Assembly: GCA_031411235.1 (NCBI GenBank)
Contig: JANOAR010000084.1
Coordinates: 11,831-75,830 of the forward strand
Length of the DNA: 64,000 nucleotides
Direction: 5' to 3'
Source: JANOAR01 sp031411235
GTDB lineage: Bacteria > Verrucomicrobiota > Verrucomicrobiia > Verrucomicrobiales > Verrucomicrobiaceae
The notes beneath the pieces are model-generated. The model was not told where the DNA came from and did not search any database. It saw only the letters and a list, made by a program, of their open reading frames with translations. Each line of letters opens with the position of its first letter. The stretch's first letter is position 1. This document shows, piece by piece, positions 8,421-16,380 of the stretch. The position numbers and the translations under genes were made by a program.

Positions 8421-11400
8421 TTACTTCCCTTGCCCCAGTTGCTCATAGTACTTCTGTACTAGCGCACGGTAGCGCTCGGGCACGGGGTCGCGGTCAACGG
8501 GGAGCATGGGATCCTTGGCTTCTTTTCTGGCCAGTGCTTCGGCGACTAAGTCACGCAGCTCGACCAGCGGGGCGATGATGCGAGTCTGCACATGGGCGGC
8601 TTGCGGCGTGGTGTTGTTGCGGCGTGCATCCAGGCGAATGGCGCGCGCTTCATCGAGCACCTTAGCCGCTTCATTGCGCAGGGCGGGGTGCGTCAGTGCG
8701 TCTTCGACATTGCGCAGACGATCCGTCCACGGCTCAAAGCCAGCGCCCGTGAGCGGGCTTTTGTCATCGGTTTGCATCGCGTCATCGAAGAAGTTGCCGC
8801 CGCCTCTATCGTCGCCTGCGGAGAAACTGTGATCGCCACGGTCATCGCCACCACCACCGGAAGATAAGCTACCGCGCGGGCTATTGCGGGCGGAGCGCTG
8901 GTTTGGAGCACTGCCTTGCTGCGGCTCGTTGCCACCTGGGGTGCTGGCTTGTTGCTGGCCCCTGCCTTGTCCCTGGCCTGGAGTTTGGCCGGGCTGCTTG
9001 CCTTCGCCGGGTTGCTTGCCTTCGCCCTTACCTTCTTTACTGGGCTGGTTGCCAGCCATTTGACCTTCGCCTGGTTTGTCAGCTTGGCTTGGCTTTTGCC
9101 CTTCACCTTTGCCGTCTTTGCCGGGCTGATCTCCTTTGCCTCCTGGCTTGGGTTGACCTTGGTTTAACTCGCCATTCGCGGCTGAACTTTTGGCTTCGCC
9201 TTTGCCTTGCTCAACGGGCTTTTGTACTTGGCCGGGTTGCTGGCCATCGTTGGGCTCGCCATTCGCAGCCGTCGTTTTCGCTTCTCCTTTACCTTGCTCA
9301 CCGGGCTTTTGCCCTTGGCCGGGTTGCTGGCCATCACCGTCGGGTTTGGGTTGGCCTGCCTTGGGGTCTGCATTGGCGCTGGCTTGTGCCTTGCCTGCCT
9401 TGCTCTTGGCTTCCTCGTCTGCGGCCTCTCCACCCATCTCCTTGATCAATTTGTCCAGCTCGGCCTTGGCCATGCGTAGGCCTTCGCTCTCGCTGCCCAG
9501 CACGCCATCGGCGGCTTTCTCCACGCCCTTTTGCAGCTCGTCCACGGCTTTGGCGGCTTGGCGTTCGGCATTTTGCGCTTGGTCATTGCGGCCCATTCTC
9601 GTGAGTTGGCTAGTGGCTTCGAGCTGCTCATCCAGGCCCAGCGTGTGGGCTTGGCGCAGAGCCTCGTAAAGATGTTTATGCAGCAGCGGCTCGCTGGCTT
9701 CCGCTTGTTCGCTGACGGTCTTCATCTTGTCCATCAGCCCGGCAGCGCGAGCACGCTGCGCAGCGATGTCGCGAGCGGTTTGCATGGCATCGAGATTTTG
9801 TTTCAGCGAGGCCGTGCTGTCGGCGGTGGTGGCCTTGCCATTGGGCTCCTCGCGACCTTCAAGTTTGTTGGCCAGTTTTTGCTCTTCTGCCGCGAGATCG
9901 CGAGCTTCATCGCGCATGGCTTTCATCTCTTCAGCGAAGCGCTTCGCCGTCTTCTCCCTCAGGTCATCGCGGGTCTGTTCCAGCTCTTTTTGCGCCCGCG
10001 TCGCGCTGGCTTGCGCTTGGCCGAGCTGCTCTTTTTTAAGCTTGTCCAGGCTGTCTTCCACCTTCTCGCGGGTGGCATCGACTTGTTTTTTTGCATCGGC
10101 CATTTGGGCTTGGTTTTCGGCCTTGTCCATGCGCTCGCGCAAGTCATCGACATCACGCAGCAGTTGCTCTTGCTCGTCTTGCAAACGCTTCAGTTGGTTG
10201 GCCAGCTCGTTCTTTTGTTCTTCGTTTTTGGCCTGGGCCAGCGTTTGTTCCAGCTCCTTCATCTTCTCGGCGAGTGCTTCTTCGCGACGCGCCAGTTCCT
10301 TCAATCGGGACAGCACGGCGAGGTTCTCCTGCTGCTCTTGGGTCTTCTCCGCGCTGGCCTGTTTTTCCTCTTCATAGCGTTGCTCTTTTTGCTTCAGTTC
10401 GAGTTCCAACATCTCGCGTTCCTGCTGCTCTTGTTCGCCTTGGCCCTTCGCCTTGGGATCAGCGCGGGTGATGTTTTTGTCATCACTGCTGAGCTGGAAA
10501 AGCAGGCGCAGGGCGGCTTGCTCAGGCTTGAGGCCGACCGTCAGCGCCTCAACTTTGGCGGCGTCAGCAGCGGGGCTTAGCTGTTGCACAGCGAGTTGCA
10601 TTTGCTTCTGCGCAGCGGCCAGCAGGGCTTTCTTTTTCGGGTCTTCCTCCTTGGCGATGTCTTTGCCTACGGCTTCATCGTTGATGGCTTGCGAGGTTAC
10701 GACAGTCTCGATGTCCTGGCGCATGAGCTTGATGTCGCGGCCTGCATTGGCATCGCGGATGAGCTTCCAGGTGGCGTTGACGATTTGTTTCTGCTGCTCC
10801 AGCAGCTTGGATTTTTTCTCGCCTGGCTCGTCGCTGGGCGGCGGCGGTTCCTTCTCGCGATACTGGGCATCGAAGTCGCGCACCTCAGCGAAAAACATGT
10901 CGCTCATGCTGCGCCGTGTCTTGCCATCGGCCCCTTTGTCCTCGGCCCAGAAGTAATAGCTCACGAGCTGCTGCGGCTCGGCCTTCTCGTGTTCCATGTT
11001 CAGCAAAGTACGCACCGTGAGCTTGCGGGATTTTTCATCGGGCACGATGCCTGTGAGCGGCAGCGGCACGTCGTGGGATTGCTCGGCGATGTCGATGACG
11101 GCACCCGCTTTATCGACCCCGACATCGTCCCAGAGCTTGGCCTCCAGGGGTAACTCTTGCAGCGTGGAGATCTTGGCGTCGCGCTTGGGGAAGGCGACTT
11201 CGATGCGTGGCAGTTGATTTTTCAACACGTTGATCGTCAGCCACGGCGGCTGTTTGTTGGCGCGGTCATGGTCATCGACAAGGTGCAGGCGGTACTTACG
11301 CGACTCATCAGGCTTCCATGCCGCGACCAGGGTAGTGGGGTCATCCGCGCTGGGTTTCAGCGGGATGATGGACTTATCCTCGCCGAAGAGTTCAGCATCT

Positions 11401-12395
11401 TTGATGGGCTTATTGAGCTTGAAGCGATAGCCCAGGTCACTGCCTTCCATCAGCGTGACTTTGAGCGTGTTCTTGATCTCGCGCTTGGGCTGCTGGGTGT
11501 AGCTCGGCGGGGTGATCTTGGCATCGGCACTCTCCAGCGCGGGATAGATGAAGGTGCTGATCTTGTAGGTCGGCGAAGTCTTGCCGCTGGCATACTCGAC
11601 GCGATACAAGCCATCGAGCTTGATGTTAGCGACCATGCCGCCGAAGACCTTGCTATCGACCGTGAGGCTCATTGGCAAGCGCTCGCGTTCCTTGCCCTGG
11701 GCATCACTGATGACGAGCGTGGCATCGGCAGGCACATCGGTCTTAAACTTGGCCTCGACGACAAGCTTAGAGCCGCGCTCCACTTCAGCATCACCAGGAG
11801 TCACCGTGATGGCGAAGTCCTCAGGTTTCTTCGTATCGTCAGCCTTGGGTTTAGCAGCGGCTTTTTTTGCCGCTAGGGGAGCGTCCGGCGTAGCGATGTA
11901 GTGCTGCCGCACCAGCAAAGCCGACACGCCCGCAAGCGCTAACAAAGCCACCGCACGCCACAAGCTAGCGCGCTGCATGTCGGTGGCGGTGAGGTCGTCG
12001 GCCCACATGCTGCGTGCTGCCTCGCGCACCGCTTCGTCGATGACACGCTGCTGCAAATACGTGAAGCCTCCATCCTTCGGTTCCTGCTCGATGGCGGTGC
12101 GGAGCCGGGCATTGAGTTCGGGGTGATGGGCTTCGATTTCACGAACCAGCCTCAGAGCATCTGGCTGGCCACGCTTGGCATAGACTCGTGCGACGAGGCC
12201 ACCAATGAGCAGCGCCATGGCCACGCCGAGCATCACTTTATACAGAGGCACATCGCGAGTGCTGGGCACAAGCCACCAAAGCGCCAAGCCAACTGCGATG
12301 AGGAGGAGCACCACGACATTCGCCCATCGCAGCCGCAACGCATGGCGGGCCTCGATGATCTCGGAAAGCTTGCGGTGGAGGATGGGATGAATCAT
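8421..12395 (-). CDS. Giant DUF4175-type membrane/coiled-coil protein
   Basis: The product has 1324 residues. Membrane helices lie near residues 24-44, 54-74 and 148-166. An Ig-like or DUF4175 periplasmic part spans about 190-510, a very long charged coiled coil rich in Lys, Glu, Gln and Ala about 515-960, then a low-complexity Gly/Pro/Gln/Lys segment about 970-1170 and an ordered C-terminal helical part. The low-complexity part is imperfectly repeated at DNA level (about 9160-9370, unit roughly 100 bases). It is the first gene of the operon that continues with the 8413-6047 and 5978-4998 genes and is divergent from the DUF1080 gene. Members of this family are uncharacterised. The architecture suggests an inner-membrane anchor with a long periplasmic rod. 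Confidence 0.82.
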   Translation of the reverse strand: MIHPILHRKLSEIIEARHALRLRWANVVVLLLIAVGLALWWLVPSTRDVPLYKVMLGVAMALLIGGLVARVYAKRGQPDALRLVREIEAHHPELNARLRTAIEQEPKDGGFTYLQQRVIDEAVREAARSMWADDLTATDMQRASLWRAVALLALAGVSALLVRQHYIATPDAPLAAKKAAAKPKADDTKKPEDFAITVTPGDAEVERGSKLVVEAKFKTDVPADATLVISDAQGKERERLPMSLTVDSKVFGGMVANIKLDGLYRVEYASGKTSPTYKISTFIYPALESADAKITPPSYTQQPKREIKNTLKVTLMEGSDLGYRFKLNKPIKDAELFGEDKSIIPLKPSADDPTTLVAAWKPDESRKYRLHLVDDHDRANKQPPWLTINVLKNQLPRIEVAFPKRDAKISTLQELPLEAKLWDDVGVDKAGAVIDIAEQSHDVPLPLTGIVPDEKSRKLTVRTLLNMEHEKAEPQQLVSYYFWAEDKGADGKTRRSMSDMFFAEVRDFDAQYREKEPPPPSDEPGEKKSKLLEQQKQIVNATWKLIRDANAGRDIKLMRQDIETVVTSQAINDEAVGKDIAKEEDPKKKALLAAAQKQMQLAVQQLSPAADAAKVEALTVGLKPEQAALRLLFQLSSDDKNITRADPKAKGQGEQEQQEREMLELELKQKEQRYEEEKQASAEKTQEQQENLAVLSRLKELARREEALAEKMKELEQTLAQAKNEEQKNELANQLKRLQDEQEQLLRDVDDLRERMDKAENQAQMADAKKQVDATREKVEDSLDKLKKEQLGQAQASATRAQKELEQTRDDLREKTAKRFAEEMKAMRDEARDLAAEEQKLANKLEGREEPNGKATTADSTASLKQNLDAMQTARDIAAQRARAAGLMDKMKTVSEQAEASEPLLHKHLYEALRQAHTLGLDEQLEATSQLTRMGRNDQAQNAERQAAKAVDELQKGVEKAADGVLGSESEGLRMAKAELDKLIKEMGGEAADEEAKSKAGKAQASANADPKAGQPKPDGDGQQPGQGQKPGEQGKGEAKTTAANGEPNDGQQPGQVQKPVEQGKGEAKSSAANGELNQGQPKPGGKGDQPGKDGKGEGQKPSQADKPGEGQMAGNQPSKEGKGEGKQPGEGKQPGQTPGQGQGRGQQQASTPGGNEPQQGSAPNQRSARNSPRGSLSSGGGGDDRGDHSFSAGDDRGGGNFFDDAMQTDDKSPLTGAGFEPWTDRLRNVEDALTHPALRNEAAKVLDEARAIRLDARRNNTTPQAAHVQTRIIAPLVELRDLVAEALARKEAKDPMLPVDRDPVPERYRALVQKYYEQLGQGK

Positions 12396-12891
12396 GGCAA
12401 AAGGTCAACGTAGCGAGGGCGGCGCGTGTAGCACGGAGATGCAGGCGGATTGCGGCAATGGCACACGCCGCCGCATCAACTACAAACGATTTGTTCGCGA
12501 AGCCTCTGGGGGCTGAGGCAGGTGAGCAGGAACTTGGGGGCAACCCTGGGTACGCAACGAGAAGCGGGCACAGTGAGCTTCCTTCGTTTATGCAGACACG
12601 AAAAGCAGGGTTAACAACCCAAGCAGCATGAACACAATAGCCCAATCTCAAGTGACCCAATCAACCCCACGAAGAGAACGCGGCAAAAGCAAAACGCAAA
12701 GGGCAAAGGGCGGCGGGTTCACGGCTCACGGTGTTTCGGGTTCCCATTCTCAAGCCGTTGCACGATCCATCCCAGCGGCGCGGTCATCGGGCGATTGCTA
12801 AAAGACACCCGAAAGCCCTGGATGCCACCGGCGTTTCGTGTATCGCCACACGGCCTTTTCACCCTCTGCTTTCCTTCGTTACCCACCACCC
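12396..12891. other. 496-bp divergent intergenic region with partial repeat copy
   Basis: This gap separates the divergent genes starting at 12395 (minus) and 12892 (plus), so both promoters should lie here. No convincing -35/-10 pair was found. Bases 12538-12557 (GGGCAACCCTGGGTACGCAA) share their core with the arms of the palindromic repeat at 41187-41500, suggesting a decayed partial copy. No tRNA or small gene could be supported. Confidence 0.5.
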
Positions 12892-13563
12892 ATGAAATAC
12901 CAGCTCACTGTCCCCCTCCTCGCCCTCGCCAGCCTTGCGGCGATTTCGCTTTCATCCGGCTCCGACACCGACTGGGTTTCCCTCTTCGATGGCAAGACGC
13001 TCGCCGGTTGGACGGGCGACAGTGGCCAAGCCCCCGGCGCTGGCTGGAGCGTCACGGATGGTGCCATCCACCTCAGTGGCAAAGGTGGCATCCTCTTATC
13101 CGAAAAGGAGTACACCAGCTTTGAACTCGAGTGGCAGTGGAAGCTGGAAGACGGCGGCAACAACGGCCTCAAATACTGGGTGACCAAGGTCGGTGGCAAA
13201 GAATGGCTCGGCATCGAGTACCAAATGATCGACGATACCAAACACCCCGACGGCTTAAAGGGCGGCAGCCACAACACGGCCAGCATCTACGACCTGAAAG
13301 ACTCTGCCAAAGATAAAACACTGAACCCGCCCGGTGAGTGGAACAGCAGCCGTATCGTCGTGAAAGACGGTGTCCTCGAACACCATCTGAATGGCAAACT
13401 CGCCAGCACCGTGGACACCAAAACCGAGGAGTGGAAGGCCTGCCTCGCGAAGAGCAAATTCAAAAACAAAGAAGGCTTCGCCCCCGGCAAAGGCAAACTC
13501 ATGCTCACCGACCATGGTGATAAAGTATGGTTCAAGGGCATCAGGATCAAAGAGCTGAACTAA
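12892..13563 (+). CDS. DUF1080 (3-keto-disaccharide hydrolase-type) secreted protein
   Basis: The start at 12892 gives a signal peptide (MKYQLTVPLLALASLAAISL), and the 224-residue product is a single DUF1080 jelly roll. Diagnostic stretches are WVSLFDGKTLAGWTG, DGGNNGLKYWV, GIEYQMIDD, HPDG, GEWNSSRIVVKDGVLEHHLNG and VWFKGIRIKELN. DUF1080 proteins are LamG-like beta sandwiches; characterised members act on 3-keto-glycosides after C3 oxidation of sugars. Only five bases separate it from the Gfo/Idh/MocA gene, which fits one transcript and one pathway. It is probably periplasmic or secreted. Family assignment is firm, the exact substrate unknown. Confidence 0.92.
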   Translation: MKYQLTVPLLALASLAAISLSSGSDTDWVSLFDGKTLAGWTGDSGQAPGAGWSVTDGAIHLSGKGGILLSEKEYTSFELEWQWKLEDGGNNGLKYWVTKVGGKEWLGIEYQMIDDTKHPDGLKGGSHNTASIYDLKDSAKDKTLNPPGEWNSSRIVVKDGVLEHHLNGKLASTVDTKTEEWKACLAKSKFKNKEGFAPGKGKLMLTDHGDKVWFKGIRIKELN

Positions 13564-13568
13564 ACGCA

Positions 13569-14579
13569 ATGCCTGCTCCCACCCGCATCGGCCTCATTGG
13601 CCTAGGCTTCATGGGAGCCACCCATCTCAAGGCCTGGCTGAAGCTCTCTGACGCCCGCCTCGCCGCCCTGTGCAACCCCAGCGGGCGGCATCTCGACGGC
13701 GACTTCAGCAGCATCGCTGGCAATCTCGGCAACGATGAACCGCTGCGCCTCGACATGGCCGACATCCGCGCCTACCGCAGCTACGACGCCATGCTCGCCG
13801 ACCCCGAAATCGACGTGGTGGACATCTGCACACCGACGCATACGCACCACGCCCTCGCCCTCGCTGCCCTGCGTGCGGGCAAGCATGTGCTCTGTGAGAA
13901 ACCCATGGCTCGCACCGCCGCCGAAGCCAGAGAGATGGCCGCAGCCGCAGGCGAAGCAGGTCGTGTGCTCATGCCCGCCATGTGCCTGCGTTTTTGGCCC
14001 GAGTGGGCTTGGTTAAAAGAAGTCGTGGCCAGCGAGCGCTACGGGCGCGTGTTGTCCGCCCGCTTTACCCGCATCGCCGAGCCCCCGGCGTGGGGGCAAA
14101 ATTTCTTCTTCGATGGAGCCAAGTCAGGCGGTGCCCTGCTCGACCTACACATCCATGACACCGACTTCGTGCGCTACCTCTTCGGCCATCCGTTGCGCGT
14201 GGAATCCGCAGGCTACACAAGCCACAGCGGCGAGATAGACCACGTCGTCACTCGCTACATCGTCGCCAGTGGTGCCCTCGTCCATGCCGAAGGCACCTGG
14301 GCCATGAGCAAGGGTTTTGGCTTCCGTATGGCCTATGTCGTTAACTTTGAAAACGCCACCGCTGACTACGACTCCAGCCGCAGCACCGAGCCGCTGAAGC
14401 TCACTACCGCAGGCACCACAACACCTCTCATCATCCCTGGCCCCGATGGGCATGAAGCCCAGCTCAGGCATTTCATCCATGCCATCCAAACAGGCACAGC
14501 ACCCACTGTCGTCACGGCGGAAGATGGCGTCGCCGCTCTCGAAGTTTGCGAAGCCGAGTCCCGCGCTTGCAAGGCCTAG
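13569..14579 (+). CDS. Gfo/Idh/MocA-family NAD(P)-dependent oxidoreductase
   Basis: The 336-residue protein starts at 13569, six bases after the DUF1080 stop. It has a Rossmann GLIGLGFMGATH motif at residues 8-19, then the family signature DVVDICTPTHTHHALALAALRAGKHVLCEKPMA, where Glu-Lys-Pro is the catalytic Lys motif. The C-terminal alpha/beta domain includes GGALLDLHIHDTDFVRYLFG, whose His-Asp pair is typical. No Tat or Sec signal is seen, so it is cytoplasmic. With the upstream DUF1080 hydrolase it probably oxidises or reduces a sugar or 3-keto-sugar. Substrate and cofactor preference cannot be read from the sequence. Confidence 0.93.
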   Translation: MPAPTRIGLIGLGFMGATHLKAWLKLSDARLAALCNPSGRHLDGDFSSIAGNLGNDEPLRLDMADIRAYRSYDAMLADPEIDVVDICTPTHTHHALALAALRAGKHVLCEKPMARTAAEAREMAAAAGEAGRVLMPAMCLRFWPEWAWLKEVVASERYGRVLSARFTRIAEPPAWGQNFFFDGAKSGGALLDLHIHDTDFVRYLFGHPLRVESAGYTSHSGEIDHVVTRYIVASGALVHAEGTWAMSKGFGFRMAYVVNFENATADYDSSRSTEPLKLTTAGTTTPLIIPGPDGHEAQLRHFIHAIQTGTAPTVVTAEDGVAALEVCEAESRACKA

Positions 14580-14591
14580 CACCCGCCGTCA

Positions 14592-16283
14592 TCAAGGGAG
14601 GCGGAGTTCCGTCTGGGTCGCCAGTTTCCAGCCCTTCGCGATGCAAGTCTCCAGCGCATATTTTTGTATCGCGCGTTGCAGCGTCGGGTATTTCTCCGCC
14701 ACCTTGCCATGGTAGTCAGCGATGATTTCGATCTCCAAAGCCACGGGTGTCGAGGCTTTGAGTTCCACCTTCAGGCTGCGCAGCTCTGTGGGTTCGACGA
14801 GCGTCAGCAGCCCTGCATGGACGGTGGTTTGCAAGGCTTCTGGGATGACTGACATCGCATCTGCCCGGTGCTGGTGGTCAAGCCGCAGCACGCTACTCAC
14901 GCGGAAGCCACCCGCAAAATTCACCGGGTTCTCCGATAGAAAACGCAGCGTGGGATAAGTCTTGTGTGCGCCGCCGAGTTGCACCACTTGCACATACTCA
15001 GGCGTCAAACACACCGCCTTGCCAAAGGTGCCATCGTTCAACAAAATCCAGTCGCCCTCGGTGCAGGGAAACCACGGTTCGCCGGGTGAATGCGGGCGCG
15101 ATGACATGCCCGCGAGCTGCGAGAGCGGCATCCGCAACCCACCATTGCGCATCGAGGGATTGTGCAAATGGGTGAACATGTTGATCGACTTCACTTGCCA
15201 TGAGAGGCCATTGATGACGATGCGCTCGCCCTCGCGCACCTCGCCTAGATTGAGCAACAGTCGCGCCTGACGGTAGTACTTCGGCAACCCATTTTTCGCC
15301 GCTAACAGCAGCCCCAGCAGCATGATTAAGCTCAAGCCAAGCAGCAACCAATCGCCCGTCGAATAAAGCACGGTGAGCGCGGCAACCGTCGCAATGACAA
15401 ACGCAAAGGCATGGTAGGCAACGTCCAAAGCGCGAGCGATAAAAGGCCGATCGTGCTGCGACCTGTGCCACGGGCTGTACTTCACCAGCCAGCGATGCAG
15501 CGCCCGCCAGCAAAGGAATGCCAAGGCAAAAGTAAGGCAGGTAAGCACCATGTTGCGCCCACGACTAAGGAAGAACGATTGCACGGCCTGCGTGACGATG
15601 TCCCAGATGGACTTGCGCCGTGCGAGGGTTTTATCGAGCTGATACTGCGTGACCTCCACGCCTGCTTTATTCTCGCTCAGGGTGTTCCGCCATTTATCCA
15701 CCGTGGCTTGCAAGGCCTTGCGCAGGTCTGCCTCTGGCGAGGCCGCATCCTTGCCTTTCGGCGTCTGCTTCAGTATGGCATCCATGTTTTTCACCGCCTG
15801 CTCGACGAGTGCTTGGCGCTTGATCTGGTAGGCGAGATCGCCGCGCAGCTTCTCGATCACCCGAGGCTGCTCGGTGACGCTCTTCAACTCATGCACCAGC
15901 GGTTCCAGCAGGTCATTCATCTCCAGCCCCAGGTCGAATTTCCCCGTGCTCGGCAGTCGTTCCAGTTCGGCCACATTCACCCCGGTCGCGACTGCATCGA
16001 AGTCTCGCTGCGCCTGCACAAGTCGGGCCTGTAAGTCGGCGACATCGCGCTTCGCCGCCTCTTTCACCGTGTCGTTCTCACCATTCCTCGTCTTCGCCGT
16101 CTGCACCTCGAGTTGTGCTCGCAGGCTGCTCATCGACTCAACGAGAGCCCTTAGTGTAATGAGCGACGGCGACAGCGGAGGCTCCACGACGACAGACGGC
16201 GCAGCAGTGACAGGAGATGGCGGCGTGGTTTGACCCAAAGCACAACCAAGACCGAGAATGAAGAGAAAGAGCCAGCGAGTCAT
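14592..16283 (-). CDS. MscS-type mechanosensitive channel family protein
   Basis: I start it at 16283 (MTRWLFLFILGLGCALGQ, a signal peptide); in-frame ATGs at 16295 and 16319 lie further upstream. A periplasmic coiled-coil region of about 200 residues follows, then membrane helices near residues 230-250, 275-300 and 300-320, where the last (LLGLSLIMLLGLLLAAKNG) resembles the pore-lining helix. The MscS beta domain follows (GEVREGERIVINGLSWQVKSIN) and then a second similar stretch (CTEGDWILLNDGTFGKAV). The long exported N-terminal part resembles MscK/YbdG-type relatives. It converges on the Gfo/Idh gene with a 12-base gap and is divergent from the SGNH gene. A role in osmotic down-shock release is inferred. 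Confidence 0.8.
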   Translation of the reverse strand: MTRWLFLFILGLGCALGQTTPPSPVTAAPSVVVEPPLSPSLITLRALVESMSSLRAQLEVQTAKTRNGENDTVKEAAKRDVADLQARLVQAQRDFDAVATGVNVAELERLPSTGKFDLGLEMNDLLEPLVHELKSVTEQPRVIEKLRGDLAYQIKRQALVEQAVKNMDAILKQTPKGKDAASPEADLRKALQATVDKWRNTLSENKAGVEVTQYQLDKTLARRKSIWDIVTQAVQSFFLSRGRNMVLTCLTFALAFLCWRALHRWLVKYSPWHRSQHDRPFIARALDVAYHAFAFVIATVAALTVLYSTGDWLLLGLSLIMLLGLLLAAKNGLPKYYRQARLLLNLGEVREGERIVINGLSWQVKSINMFTHLHNPSMRNGGLRMPLSQLAGMSSRPHSPGEPWFPCTEGDWILLNDGTFGKAVCLTPEYVQVVQLGGAHKTYPTLRFLSENPVNFAGGFRVSSVLRLDHQHRADAMSVIPEALQTTVHAGLLTLVEPTELRSLKVELKASTPVALEIEIIADYHGKVAEKYPTLQRAIQKYALETCIAKGWKLATQTELRLP

Positions 16284-16380
16284 AAAGCCCAGCATGGCAG
16301 CAGGCGCGGCGGCTGGCAATGCTGAGGCGAGGAACGACTCCGCCTAAATCCTCGCTGGAAATCAGAGCCATCATCGCTGA

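Noticed and set aside
8900..9420. Repeated DNA resembling a repeat array
   Set aside because: It is in frame inside the DUF4175-type gene, imperfect and without spacers; not CRISPR.
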